This document shows positions 1 to 11,788 of a stretch of 64,000 nt of DNA, piece after piece. Position 1 is the first letter of the stretch. Every line of letters starts with the position of its first letter. The translations under genes were made by a program, and so were the position numbers. This DNA comes from Kingdonia uniflora (lineage: Eukaryota > Streptophyta > Magnoliopsida > Ranunculales > Circaeasteraceae). The notes under the pieces were generated by a model, which was not told the origin of the DNA, did not search any database, and worked only from the letters and a program-made list of their open reading frames with translations. The stretch is from the NCBI GenBank assembly GCA_014058105.1, contig JACGCM010000635.1, positions 806,001 to 870,000 of the forward strand. The letters run 5' to 3'.

Positions 1-3000
1 ATAGGTTGACCTTAGAACGATAATGTGATATGGGTAAAAGGTGACTGCCTTCAAAAAGGTGATGAAGAACCCATGAAACTTCTTCTTAGAACTGTAAAAC
101 AACGTAAGTATAACAATGTATAAGATATGAGATTGATAGTAGAAATTGTATGATGCTCGTTGATGCCAATGTTTTATGTATGACATGTCCTAGGTCACAG
201 GTTGCGAGGTAAGAGTCATTGTAGGATAAACTTTCTCAAGAAGAAACAGAACTCAAGGTTATATTAGAAGATCTTGGCATTAGTAAGAAGAAGTGTGTTA
301 ATAGTAGAGTTGAAAAGGTTCAAAAATTACATTCGACAAGGCTAATGACGAGCCCTGATGGTAGCAAAAATAAGGGGACTGATGGGGAAAGGCGAGCGAA
401 CTTGCCTAAGTCCCCTAGAGTGGACCCAGGATTACCGAAGTTCATTACGTCAAGAAAATTAGCTCGAACATTCCCCAAAAGGCAAATGCTGAAGAATCCT
501 GCAGCATCGGGTAACACGGGAAGTGGCGAGGCTGCAGAAAAGGTGACAAAGAAAAGGGTCGAACCTTCAAAATTGCTGGGGGGGAAGATCATAAAAGATC
601 GAACTGATGTGGAGGACGGTCAAAAAGAGGTGAAGGAAAAGGCCAGGTAGGCGGCTTTTCACGGGGAGGAGGAGATGAATAAATTGGTAGGTTTATATGC
701 TCGAATAAATTCGATTTTGTATTATGATTCGAGCTAATCAATAAGGTCGATTTTGCTTGATTTTATACAGGCTGCTCCACTGATGAAGGGTAAATGTCTC
801 GGGGTTGTAGAGGAAAGAGCAGAGCTAAAAAGGAAGAAGGATGAGCACAAAAGGAATGTAGCTCGATTGAAGTCAGATATGAGCAAGTAGGGGAAGCAGC
901 TGGAGGCCCTGATAGCTTCCTAAGTAGTAGAGATCCACAAGTTACGGGCTAAGGCATGGGTGGATTTGGATGAGGCGGTAGCTGAGCTTGACAGGCTCGG
1001 GTGGCACCTTTTGTCCAAGGGATACTCTAAAGACGAGGTGGAGGCTATTAGGACCGATACCTATGTGGAGGAGGAGGAGGTTGAAGAAGATGTTATCGGG
1101 GTTGTTGATGGGATGGATGATATGTCTCCTCGGAAGGTGAGAGACAACCAAAAGCTTGACAACGAATTCCCAGAGGTAAAATCTGTGAAGGTAGGATAGT
1201 GTGATGGCACTGCTCTTGTATGAATGTTTATGGAATGTTGCAAACTGATTGGATATATTTTGGATAGAATTTTGTAGGTTAAATTGCTTTTGTAAACATT
1301 GTTGAAGGAACTTAAGGACATACGCCTCATAATAAAAGATTTAGAGGTTGAGCTTGCTCAGGAGAGAGAAACCTCAGCTTCTCTATTATCTTCACAAGCA
1401 GCTACAGGTTAGAATATTGTAAGAACTATTTTATTTGTATGCTTTAATAATATAGAAGCACAAAGTAATATATAGAGTGTAGAGACAGACCAAATACTCG
1501 TTACCTGTTTAGGTGCAAACGGCCTTGGAATGGTGTGTGTAAAAGATGTTAGTCTTTGGTAAACAAAAATATAGAGAATATGTACCTTAGACTTGGAAGT
1601 AAATGTTATGGACCATCAATCCGAGATTGTACTTCGACCTTATGTTCAGAAGTAGTTTTACACAGTTGATGTCAAAAAATAGATATCTTGTTTGAAATAA
1701 GTCATATGTAGTGATCGAGTATTCTGAATCAAACTTGATATAATGTATCTGTAATGTGCAGGTCAAATTAGATTCAGCTCGCTAACGCGAAGATGAAGCT
1801 TGTCAATATAACCAATAATTTGGAGAGGAGTTCGATAAGGTGAGAGAGGCGAATGAAGATAAAGAAGATCAATATGAAAATGTGCACTTCAAGTTTGTTG
1901 AGGCAACATAGATTACTGTCGACCTGAATCGGTAGATCGAGGAGAAGGATATTGAAATTGAGAAAGGGAAAAAAATGCTTGAGAAGTTAAAAGAACATAC
2001 CGCAAAATTCAAAACTGTATTGACGATAAAGAGCACGGAGGGCGACATGGCCCGTTACCGTATACATGCTCTAGAAATATCAGAGGAAGATTTAAATCAT
2101 TTTGTGGCTGGTTTAGGAAAGGATCTAACCAGGAAAACGTATGATCAGGAGCAAATTCGATATGATCTGGCAAATAGTAAGAGTGAGCTTGGGGGATTGT
2201 AGAAGAAATTAGTTGATAAAGATAATGAGCTAAAGGGAGCTCAAGACGATCTATCTGCATCTAAAGTTGCAACTGATCAATTGACTGCTGCCTTTTCGGT
2301 AAAGGATATGGAATTTCGAACGGTTCAACGAAAATGTAATGAGTTGAATGAAAGGGTGGCATAACTGAAGGCTGAATTGGCTCAAGTCAATTTGCGTGCC
2401 AGGAATGTCAAGGCCGGGGAGCGCTCGAGGAAGAATAAAAATGATGGCAGAGTTTTTCTTGCTCAAGGGGATTTTGTTAGCTTGTTAGCTCGAATAAGGG
2501 TTCTGGAAGGGTTGTTGCTCAGTTACAAGGGCATGTGCATAAAGGAGTTGAGTAGTTACGGGAGTGTCAAATAATGCTGGGCTCTGCTCTTATTAAGGAA
2601 AAAGGGTTAGAGCGTATTATCCGAGGGATGGAGATCGTCATAAAGGATAAAAAGGAATTGTTAAAGAAATTCCAGATGTGGAAAAACAAAACAAAGAGAT
2701 CGAGATACTTCGGGCTCAAGTAGTTGATTTAGAGGCGATTAATCGAGTTGAATCAGTTAAAGATGACATAAAATTTGTAGAGAATATAACTTTTACAAAT
2801 CAAATAGAGAGAAAAATGGTGAGTCAAAAAGCACGGTACAAAAGGTTAGAAGATCACCTTCAGAGGTCGAGGACGATTTATTCTCTCACAGTTATAACCC
2901 AGGCCCGACATTCAAAATTGCTACGGGCAGTGATTACTTATTTTGTTGAAGAAGTAAAAAGACTTGAATTAGATAGAGATACCTTGTTTAACTGTGTATC

Positions 3001-3190
3001 ACCAAAAGGATGTATCTGCAAGGCTGATATAGACCGAGGAGATTGTACGGGCTCCATAGGAATGGATTTGGGTCTACGATCTACGGAATTGATAAAGGAG
3101 GGCAGGATTGTTGTGATTGCTCAAGGTTGAGAATTCATGGCTAGTAGACCTTCTGTTATAGGGGTAAGCGAAGCTAACATCCCCACAGCA
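1..3190 (+). pseudogene. A1 antisense additional gene, coiled-coil protein, 5' part missing
   Basis: This plus-strand gene lies opposite to A1 pol. It matches the extra gene of A2 piece by piece. The start encodes a degraded relative of the A2 stretch GRVWNDNLLWV. Likely introns are 114-200 (GTAAGT to CACAG) and 687-770 (GT to TATACAG), at positions matching introns in A2. From about 780 to 2950 the product is rich in E, K, L and R with heptad character, as in RYRIHALEISEEDLNHFVAG, so a long coiled coil is likely. The C-terminal part (2678-3130) has ITYFVEEVKRLELDRD, then a small cysteine cluster (CVSPKGCICK), both matched in A2. Function is unknown. Many in-frame stops make it a pseudogene. 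Confidence 0.7.
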
Positions 3191-3229
3191 GAATAAGCTC
3201 TATTATAGTGGTTGTATACAACTTGAAAA

Positions 3230-3900
3230 GAAATAATATGAGATGCAGACATGTTGAGAGATGACAGCTAGTTTTACCCTTGCTTTATCTTATGTCTGGC
3301 TGAGCTCTTGGAATGAAAACTAGTATCACCTTTATTTTAACCTCGGAGTTGATTAGAGTGAGTCAAACCAGGTATAACCTGAATTTAACTGGCAGAATGT
3401 CATAGACATATTGAAAGAGATGAAAATTAGCTTTACCTTTGCTTTATCTTATATCTGGTAGAGTTCGTTGATTGAAAATAAGTTCTATCTTATTCTAATC
3501 GCAGAAGATTTAAAGGAGTCAGCCAAACCAAGTGTATTATTAATTTAACTGGTATGATATCGCAGACATATTGAAAGTGATGAAAGCTAGTATTACCTTT
3601 GCTTTATCTTATGTCTGGTAGAGTCCGTTGATTGAAAACAAGTTCTACCCGTAGGGGATTTAGTAGAGTCAGCCAAACCAAGTGTATTATTGATTTAACT
3701 GGTATGATGTTACAGACATATTGAAAGAGTTGAAAACTAATATTACCTTTGCTTTATCTTATGTCTGATAGAGTCCGTTGATTGAAAAAAAGTTCTACCT
3801 TAGTCTAACCGCAAGAGATTTAGTAGAGTCGTCCAAACAAAGTATATTCTTGATTTAACTGAAATGATGTTGATTAAAAGCTAGTATTATCTATGCTTTA
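3230..3900. repeat. Tandem array, about 157-bp unit, four to five copies (A1)
   Basis: Landmark GACATATTGAAAG starts at 3405, 3565 and 3715, with a variant at 3248. Landmark ATTTAACTGG/A recurs near 3383, 3543, 3693 and 3853. The period is therefore 150-160 bp. Each unit also holds TTTGCTTTATCTTATGTCTG. The array lies between the antisense gene and the integrase end of A1, the same slot as the arrays in B1 and A2. Confidence 0.85.
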
Positions 3901-4059
3901 ATCCATGTATTGTCTACAAAGTAGAGAGATGTATGGAGAAAACTTGTAAGTTTCATTGAATTTGATAAAGGATGTACATTGGATGGAGATGGAAAACTCA
4001 CTTCTGGAATTTAGTAGCGAGGGACTTAATGATAATATCGTTTCAGTGGCCTAGCATTC

Positions 4060-5160
4060 CATAAACTAAAAATGTGGATGCCCTCTTCTATCATGTGGTA
4101 ATATAATCCCAGGCCTGAGAGACCTGTGATAAGGAATGGGCCCTTCTAATTATCTGCTAGTTTCTCAATATGAGACTCTTTGCGGTGTTGAAGTATTTCT
4201 CTAAGGATGATATCATTGATTTAAAAGGTACGGCTTCTTACTCGTTTATTGTGCAAACTGGCCAGCATATGGTAATATTGACCTAGGTTTGCAATGACGC
4301 GTTCCTTGCTTTCATCAATCCAATTGAGTTTGCAAGCGAATTCAAACTCATTTTCCTCGTTAGTTATCTCATAATCTTTGACTGGATAATGGTATTCATA
4401 GGGAATGAAGACCTCAGTGCCATAGGCATGGAGAAATGGAGTGGCGCCTATCGACTGACGTGGATTGGTACGGTATGCCCATAAGACACGAGGAAGCTCT
4501 CGAGCCCAATTCCCTTTTAACTGAGAGTGTAGCCATTTCTTGAGTCCATCCACGATGGCTTTGTTGGTTATTTTGGCTTGGCCATTACCTTGAGAGTAGT
4601 GCGGATTGGATGGTGAGTGAATGATGTTGTATTGGTTGAGGAAAGCTATGACTTTTTTGCCAACAAATTGGGGCCCATTATCGATATGAATTAGGTGAGG
4701 GTACCCAAACTGAGTGATGATGTGCTCCATGATAAAAAATATGACCTCTTCTTCTCTGGTCCGACAAAGTAGAATTGTTTCTACCCATTTTATAAAATAA
4801 TCGGTAGCTACGAGGAGGTGGCGGTGGTTACCAGGGGAATTACGATATTCGCTGACAAGATCGAGTGCCCATCACTTGAATGGTCAAAACACCTTGCTTG
4901 CATGGAGCTCGAGCACAGGGGCGAGTGTCATTTTTCTATGTCGCTGAAATACGTAACATTTGAATAAGTACTCTACAGCCTGCTTGGGCGTGCCGGGCCA
5001 GAATACTCCTTGTGAAATGGCCCTATTTGCTAGTAATCGACCTGCGGCATAGGAGCCACAAGTCCCTTCATGTAAATTACGGAGTATCTCGCCCGCTTTC
5101 TGTTTGGAGAGGCACTTGAGGTATGGCCCCATGAATGAATAGCGGTATAAGGAACCATTT
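4060..5160 (-). pseudogene. A1 integrase (catalytic Glu changed to Lys)
   Basis: This is the integrase part of A1 pol, which would join element DNA to the chromosome. In order on the minus strand it has an N-terminal zinc-binding remnant (LHEGTCGSYAAGR ... CYVFQRH, 4920-5080), a DDE core with HIDNGPQFVG (near 4660-4700), and a C-terminal segment near 4080-4250. The motif that should read QGNGQAEITNK has AAA (Lys) in place of Glu at 4572-4574, so the DDE triad is broken. The first half of the CCHC-type zinc finger is also degraded. The family call rests on strong similarity to the A2 integrase. Confidence 0.8.
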
Positions 5161-5239
5161 TAATTGGTATAGCGCTTTGAGTTGTCTATCAGTTGTCGGC
5201 ACTCCTTCTGATCTACTCGAAGTGGTCCTTCATAATTGT

Positions 5240-5990
5240 TATTGATACTAAGATAAACAAAGAAAGGCTTTCGCTAATCGTTGTCTCCCACTTTATCGCC
5301 CCCAGTATTGATCGTGCATACAAAAATGCAATCAATGCAGGGGGTTAAAATTATTTCGATCTGGAGATATCGGGCATCTGTGCCTAAGACCCCAGCTAGA
5401 TATACTAAGGAATCGGCGTGCCTATTTTCACCACGAGGAAGATAATCGAGAGTTTCTTGCGCAAACTTGCTCATCCTCTCTGCAATGAGGGCTGCATATT
5501 CAATCATCTTATCATTCTTCTTGTCTTAGTCAAAGTAATGATGGACGATGAGTAGTGAATCTGTGTAAACTGGGAGTTCGGGAATGTCGGGCTCGAGAGC
5601 GAGATCGAGTCCGTGAATTAGAGCTTCGTATTTGATGACATTATTTGAGGCTTCAAAATCCAGGCGGATTGATTTCTCAATTTTGTCGCTGGAAAGGGTA
5701 ATCAATACGATTCCAATTCCTGACCCTGCGGGTCTTGCTGATCCATTTGTTAGAAGTCTCCACCCTTTCGAGGTAGTCCATTCAGCTCGCTCGTCAAATT
5801 CTTTAAAGGGTGGATCTTCTGTAACTTCCTCTGAAAGGTCAGGATCGTGCTCCCCCAACTCGGGATTTTCCACTGGAAAATCCGCGAGGAAATCGGCAGT
5901 GGCCCACCCCTTTCCGGAATGACGTTGTTCAAACTTGATATCATGATCTCTCAAACTGACTAACCATTGTTGCACTTTTCTTAATTTTTC
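5240..5990 (-). pseudogene. A1 RNase H region (first catalytic Asp changed to Asn)
   Basis: This region would degrade RNA in the RNA:DNA hybrid during reverse transcription. It has two parts on the minus strand. The first (5526-5975) contains ADFLADFPVENP followed by WRLLTNGSARPAGSGIG, the GIVL strand, KYEALIHGLDLAL and PVYTDS. The second (5274-5507) contains the end-of-RNase-H motif LPRGENRHADSL. The canonical Asp of the DGS motif is AAT (Asn) at 5745-5747. Tat elements often carry a second, plant-type RNase H, and the LADFP linker with this domain fits that, though I cannot confirm two full domains here. A stop and frame break separate the parts. Confidence 0.75.
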
Positions 5991-6900
5991 TTTCTTGGAT
6001 AAAAATTTTGAAGTGGGTAATTCGTTATGACTTTAGCTGAATAAGTTTAGAAGTAGTGCTTGAGTTTCTGTGAAGCATAAATAAGAGCGAGAAGAAGTTT
6101 CTCAATTTTAGATTACCTTATCTCCGCTGGAGTCAGGGTTTTGCTGATGAAGTCGACTGGCTTCTTGATTTTTCATTCAAGTCAAATAAGAATCGGGCTG
6201 AGTGAAGTATCTTCAACTGCTAGGTAAATAATCAGTTCCTCATTTTCCATTAGGGTGCTCATGATGGAAGACTTCCCCAAATAGGTTTTGTGATCCCGAA
6301 AAGCTGCCTCGCACTCCGATGTCCATTGAACCTTTGCATTTGACTAAACTTTTCCTCGCTTGGTACAACCGCAGAGTAATAAGAATAGCCAATGACCGTG
6401 GTCTAAAGATTTTAAAATGAAATGGTATCCTGAAGTAGTGTCCATAATAGATAAGAGTTCATGACCTGTTGTGGAATCTAGGTTCAGATAAATCTTGGGA
6501 AGAGGGAAACTATCCTTTAGAGTGTGTTTGTTAAGATTGGTGAAATCTATACAAACGCGGACCATTCCATTCTTTTTTGGGATCGCGGCAATGTTGGATA
6601 TCCAATACGGATAATTGGCTTCTCGAATGAATCCCACTTTGATTAATTTCTTGATCTCCATGTTGACGTCATCTCGAAGTCGTGGTGATAGGCATTCCTA
6701 TTTCTGCTTGACTCCGGTGGCGCTGATGTTCATTACCAATTTGTGACATGCCTTGACTGGATCAACTCCAGGCATTTCTTTGAAAGACCGTGTAAAAACA
6801 TCTCAATTTAGTTAGAAGAACTGAATGAGAGTGTCTTTTTCATGTTGAACCAACTTAATACTGATGAAAGTACCTCTGTTAGGTCCATAATGTTGACTTA
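5990..6900 (-). pseudogene. A1 reverse transcriptase, palm motif deleted
   Basis: The minus strand at 6430-6661 encodes a recognisable gypsy RT start: IKVGFIREANYPYWISNIAA, PKKNGMVRVCIDFTNLNKH, LKDSFPLP and MDTTSGYHFI. In A2 this is followed by the palm with YIDDM. In A1 the sequence jumps straight to the part that lies well past YIDDM in A2 (GKVQMQRFNGHRSARQLFG against the A2 stretch EAKVQTTKISTRHKNAKQLF). Several hundred bases, including the catalytic YIDD box, are therefore missing. The 5990-6340 stretch is a degraded RT-to-RNase H connection. Confidence 0.75.
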
Positions 6901-6989
6901 TTCGGTGGGCTCCTCCATTGAAGGCTGATCATTGGGGTGATCAGTTTGCTGTAATTGCTATGCATTATACTTGGTAGAGGAATCTAGAA

Positions 6990-7480
6990 TTGTAAAGAGA
7001 GTATTTTTGCTGGCTCAAGAGAGATTTTAACTACCCTTGATACTATCGCTGTGTTTGAAGTGGAGTGCATGAAGATAGGTAGAAGCGATTGATTTCATGT
7101 TATGAATCCAGCAATGGCCCATAATCTTGAGATAACAAGATTTGGCGTTAATTACATAGAAAATTACGTCGATGATGGTTGTTCCGGCGGTATTAGGTAA
7201 GATGATCTTCCCTACTCGCTCTTCATTTGAACCATTGAATCCACTGATATTGTTGTCGCTTTTAATGACTTAATCGGCCAATCCCATTTGGCTAATAGTG
7301 CTCTGAGAGAGGATCTCGATACCGCTGCCAGTATTGATCATCATTGTGTGCATGACAAACTTCTTCATCTTGATCATTATGACTAAGACTACTTGATCAT
7401 TATGCCAGTATTGATCATCATTGATGTAGAAATTTGATATGGCTTGTATTGTAATCTTTGAATGATATCCCGAGCCACCG
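6990..7480 (-). pseudogene. A1 aspartic protease remnant (DTG changed to NTG)
   Basis: This would process the gag-pol polyprotein. The minus strand gives MMINTGSGIEIL, then a degenerate partner of the A2 protease stretch ISGFNGSKDVRVGKITLP and DVIFYVINAKS. The active-site Asp codon is AAT (Asn) at 7333-7335, whereas A2 keeps Asp. Single G-to-A change on the coding strand explains it. An internal duplication of TATGCCAGTATTGATCATCA is visible around 7335 and 7402, so the region is also rearranged. Confidence 0.7.
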
Positions 7481-7489
7481 ATTACTTGA

Positions 7490-8870
7490 CTCAGACTTTG
7501 GCTTCTTTATCTTGAGGTGTGCGATCGTAGCATTCTGACAGTCTCCTGCACCTGAATCTATTAGAGTTGGTGATTTGATTGATCTCGATTATGATGTTGT
7601 GGGGCATATGGTAAAGGTGCTTCTCCACAGCTTGATCTTTAACCTGGACAACTTCATGCTGCTTTTTATAGCTTCCATCCTTGTATGATTCCAGGTCGAC
7701 AATATATTCGGGCATCCGTCCCTCCTTGAAAATATATTCGAGCAACCTCTATAAAGCATAGCAATTGTCAGTAGAATGATCGTTTACTTATGGTATATGT
7801 AGTATGGTCGGCTTTTGATTGGTTCCAATGGTCAAGAGATGGTAGAGCTTAGGTAGACATAAATATTGACCTTGGTGACAATATCCTCCAAGGTCGCAGG
7901 TTCATTGAGGAAGAGGTGTTCTTTGGCTTTACTGTCGAGCTGGAGCGCGTAGGTAAAAGCAGTAACAACTATTTTCTAATCGAGAATGTCCAGTTTACAC
8001 GCGAGCTCCAAGAACTTCCTTGGAAATATCTCGAGCTTCTCTTTGTGCGACTGGTTGAGACTGAAAAGAGAATACAAATTTTCCTCTTTGTCTCTATTGT
8101 GAGCATACGTCTTGATAAATTGCTTCTGTAGCTGGTCGAATGAGTATATGGAGTCTTCAGCAGCGAGTGAAACCATCGGAGTGGTTCCTCCTACAAACTT
8201 GTGGTGGACAGATGGCAGAGAATGTGGTTGAGATTGGAATAAAATTCTAATGAGTCACGGTATTGTTTAATGTGCTCCTTTCGATCAGTAACCTTGTATT
8301 TGCGAATTTTTAAAGTATGAAAACCTTTCTGCATATCCATATCGAATAGTTCTTTGGCAATTGGACTTCCTTGCAACTTTGCAAGGTCGTCGATCGTGCC
8401 CAGAACCTATGCTTCGATTAGCTCCTTAATATGTTGGTCCATATGCTTTTGTGTCATATAGTGAGGGGTCAGTTGAGCAACTTGTCGATGAGGTTGCAGA
8501 TTATAAGTACCGGTACCTTCACTCAAACGATCTCGTACACCCGAGAGGCTTCTCGCACCTGATCGCGATCTCGTACTGAAGGAGCCTGCTGAGTATCTTA
8601 TAGAGCTTGCAAGGCAGTCTACATTGTCGTCATTTGATCTTCATGTTGTTTGAGCACTGTCAAACGAGATTGTCTTTCAGCGTCGAGCTCCTTCTCGCAG
8701 AGCTCTCGATCGTGAGTTAATTGTCTTTCGAGCTCGTTGCGTTTCTCCATTTCAGTATTGAGATTCGCTCTTAGCTCTATAAATTATTCCATCTTAACTG
8801 AGAGATCGAGTTGGACTCCGGTAGCTGGTCGCCTGGATGTGACCATGATTAAAACGTTGTAGTAAATTGA
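7490..8870 (-). pseudogene. A1 gag remnant
   Basis: This is the capsid-like gag part. On the minus strand the order matches A2. A charged N-terminal region lies at 8600-8870 (QLERQLTHD-like, many E and R). KELFDMDMQKGFHTLKIRKY and the QQYRDSLEFYSNLNHILC motif lie at 8191-8376, and FDQLQKQFIKTYAHNRDKEEN with EKLEIFPRKFLELA at 7976-8176. These are typical of the retrotransposon gag domain. The gag-protease linker (SYKDGSYKK, 7491-7745) follows. Stops break the frame at several points. Confidence 0.7.
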
Positions 8871-8907
8871 CTGAATGCCTTAGGAAATCGTGGAAAGAAT
8901 CTCTTTC

Positions 8908-8924
8908 CCACAGACGACGCAAAA
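8908..8924 (-). other. A1 primer binding site
   Basis: The minus strand reads TTTTGCGTCGTCTGTGG directly after the LTR. It is a mutated form of TTTGGCGCCGTCTGTGG, found at the same place in A2 (55391-55407). It marks 8925 as the inner LTR edge. Confidence 0.75.
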
Positions 8925-9412
8925 TGTAATGGCCAAATTATGTGATCTTAAAGTGGTCTGGAATTAGTTCTTACACCAATGTACCTGTGACAAAAATCTA
9001 ATAGACAAGAAATGACACAGGTGTTTAGCGTAGAAAGCCTGTGAATAGGTAACAAACCATAACTACGTGTTGAAGGATTTTGTAATAGTGACATTTATTG
9101 CTTAAGGCTGATGATATCTTATTACATGTTATTTTAGACTTAGAAATGATTGATCTTGTGAAAAAGAATTTTGGAGCTTTGGGAATCTTAGAAAATATAG
9201 TTTTCTTGGTGATTTCTCTTGTTATTTTTGGTGTCCTTGTCTCTTCTGAAACTTTTTTTTATAAAGGCCTCTTCCACAGCTCTTCTCCGTACTGAAGCAC
9301 GTTCTCTGAATAATGTGGTTAGTGGCTATTTGACTGAGTAACTGTTGAGTTGGTGAGAGACAGGTGGCTTTGAGTTGTTCAGGCTTTTCGGTTTTGAGCT
9401 CGACTATAATTT
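8925..9412 (-). repeat. A1 5' LTR, truncated
   Basis: It starts TGTAATGGCC in plus-strand reading. It follows A2's LTR through several blocks, including GACACAGG..TTTAGCGT, GAAAGCCTGTGAATAGGTA, the TATAAAGGCC region and GAGACAGGTG. Homology fades near 9412 and the expected terminal inverted repeat is not found. A2's LTR is 600 bp, so roughly 110 bp are missing. Confidence 0.65.
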
Positions 9413-9413
9413 C

Positions 9414-10560
9414 TTAGCAGTTCATGGAGTACGTGGTGATGCTGACTGAAGAATTTGTATGGAGAATGCGTGAGTCTGACATGGAGTTAATTCGAACTAG
9501 CGACAGCTCGATTATAGATAAGATTGATCGATAGGCCCGTACAGATGCGATATCCTTCCATCCTACAACAGGCCTCCCTTCGCCTAACAGTTCATTATTT
9601 AAATCGTCGATAACTCTCATCATCTTATAGAAATTTCCGTTCATTTGGTAAGGTACCACATCCCATAAATTCAGCACCCCCTTCACCAGCCGTCGAAGGT
9701 GTAGCCACATACCCAGTCAAATTTTCCCCCTAAACGTTATCATCCCTTCGCTGGGAACATCCTCAAAAGAATTCATCGATCTACATGGAAACAAGACAAC
9801 CCTTTGCCTACCATATTATGTTTCACCATAAATTGACCAAGACTAGCTTGCTCATGCAGCAAGACATCAACAAAAATAGAGTTATCATTGTTGGTATTTT
9901 CCCCACTTTTCTTACTTTAACCTTCCTCTTCGCCCTCGTCTTCTCTCTCTTTGTCTTCACCTTCGTTTCCCACACAATTGACTCCCACCTTCACCTCCTC
10001 ATCCACATCTTCGTCACTCTCCCCAATTACGCGAGCCCTCCACCTCTACCTCCTCCTCGTCACTCTCCCCTGAGGAACATCAGCTGCGATATGTAACTTC
10101 TCGACCTCGCTAACCCCCACCTCCCACCGACCAGAGATGCTCAACTCATTTGGCCAATCATCAATCTCATCTATTAGCCTCATCCTCAGAACCTCGGGGG
10201 CACGCATTATAGCATACAAAAGAAGGGGGCCCGAGATATTCGAGTCATAACCATTGAGTCCACATACTACTGATGACTAACTCACTATGACACATCTACA
10301 TATCGACCATACGATCGACCAACCTCGAAGGCCGTTACGTACAGTTCATCACCTACTCTTTCACCCACTCTTCCACCCACAACCCAACAACACCTCACAG
10401 TCAAACTTCAAAGGTATAATTTACCTGTACCAATTCCTACCCCTTCCCCCACATATGCACCATAATTGGCGGACACCAATTTTTACTTACACCCAACTAA
10501 AAAAATATTACAATACAACAAGACAAGCCAAAAGATTAACCTGCAACGGCGGAGTCTAAA
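9414..10560 (-). pseudogene. B2 antisense additional gene, middle exons
   Basis: The minus strand at 9414-9710 encodes VPYQMNGNFYKMMRVIDDLN followed by GRPVVGWKDIASVRAY, an open stretch of 98 codons. It belongs to the same class of retrotransposon-borne extra gene as in B1. I do not know a function. Further upstream on this strand (9785-10560) the sequence is C- and T-rich in plus reading, which is G- and A-rich on the coding strand. That fits acidic, low-complexity coding sequence, and it aligns with B1 at 27020-27300. Stops interrupt it. Confidence 0.5.
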
Positions 10561-11788
10561 AGCATAAATCAATAGCAACAACAGAGCATCGAGATTCAGA
10601 ACTCATAATAACAATGGTGTTGCCTCCTCTTCTCTTCAGAACGAACAAAAATAATGGGGTAAGACTGAATGTTTTCTCTTTCTTCCTGACCCAACTTGTT
10701 TTTTCCCTCCTCTTAAATTAAAGCATAGAAAACAATCTTTTTTTCCCCAAACTACCACCATTACACCCACTAACCCCAATCTTACACCTCTCCGTCTTCC
10801 CTCCATACATCCGTACATTGGGGTAAGCACCTTTTTATTCAAAGAAAATTCCCGCCTTTTGAGCAGTTTGCATTTTTAAAGGCCTTAGCATTGCGTATAA
10901 CTTGCACCTTCACATATCAAAATTTGTAGAACTTGCATCTTTGCATAAAACTTGCACCTTCTCTCATCGACACCACCTCTCCCCTGCCTCGAAGGCTAAA
11001 TCTTTGATACCCACGAGAGTGCCACATAAACAACAGGCGCCGCCGACTTTCCAAATCCCAATAGGCGTCATTCACTATCTTTATTACATACGGCTTCAGA
11101 CATATAAGGTCCCCACTGCCAGCCCTGTACCTACAGGTATCAGATAACTATAGGTATCGAGTCACTACCATCGAATTAGCGACCTAAACACAATTCACTT
11201 CGAAGCCCTCAAAAATGGCAGTTGAGCCTATTATATTCTCACTCCAATTGAACTTAACATATTTTTCTGAGCAATCGAGCATGTTTATTTCTTTTCTGAG
11301 TACGAACAATCGAGCCTATTTTTTCTGGTACACCACCGAACATACTTTATTTCTCGAGCACAAAGCAGTTACTCCTATATCTATTTTTGCATCAATCGAG
11401 CCTATTTTAATCCATACCTAACAAAGATTTTTATCCCATCACAATAATGGGGGGAAATTAACACAGTATGTACCATTCAAAAGCAAAAAAACCAAGCAGA
11501 GGGAAAATAGAAGCAAACAGTACCAATAACCTCTGCCTCCACCAGTCGTATCACCAACTCTCTCAGATCAACCGAATGTTCCATCATGTACAATGGGTGA
11601 CGCTGAATCATTGTCCATTAGAAGGTGAACGACTTGGCCTCCTTCTACTCTCGGTCGCTCAGCTCTTCCCGGTGTAGGCCCATTAGGTCTTGCAGTGGTG
11701 CCCCCATGTTTCCTTACCAAAAGTATATCCACCTCAGCTCGGCCACCCTCACCTCTGCATTTCTTTTTTATCTTCTAACCTTTGCTGG
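10560..11788 (-). pseudogene. B2 antisense gene, first exon and leader region
   Basis: Minus-strand 11790-11600 is the counterpart of B1 12800-13000, the start of the extra gene. 10560-11500 shows no long frame and probably holds introns and leader. The word ATCGAGC(C/A)T(A/G)TT recurs near 11273, 11312 and 11395, with a related AGTTGAGCCTATT near 11220. Confidence 0.45.

Larger units (their letters stand above)
1..9412 (-). mobile_element. Element A1: truncated Tat-type Ty3/gypsy retrotransposon
   Basis: This element reads on the minus strand from its 5' LTR (about 8925-9412) through gag, protease, RT, RNase H and integrase to about 4060. A tandem array and a plus-strand extra gene follow. 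The 3' LTR lies left of the window. It is colinear with complete element A2 (41350-56008): position 1 matches A2 at about 45200. The domain order RT-RNase H-integrase is Ty3/gypsy, and the opposite-strand gene beyond integrase is a known feature of some Tat lineages. All frames carry stops. The 5' LTR seems truncated on its right side where B2 sequence begins. Confidence 0.85.
9413..11788 (-). mobile_element. Element B2 fragment: antisense-gene end of a Tat-type element
   Basis: Read on the minus strand, 11740 down to 9410 parallels the plus-strand extra gene of B1. For example, ACATGGGGGCACCACTGCAAG with the following CTACACCG matches 12870-12925 of B1. The block 10650-10870 matches 26457-26560, and 10080-10200 matches 27040-27150 (peptide PHPQNLGGTHY against PHPRNFVGTHY). 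B2 is thus a B-family copy in the opposite orientation to B1. B1's LTR begins inside B2's first exon at 11789. B2 pol is not present: sequence left of 9413 belongs to A1. Confidence 0.7.
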
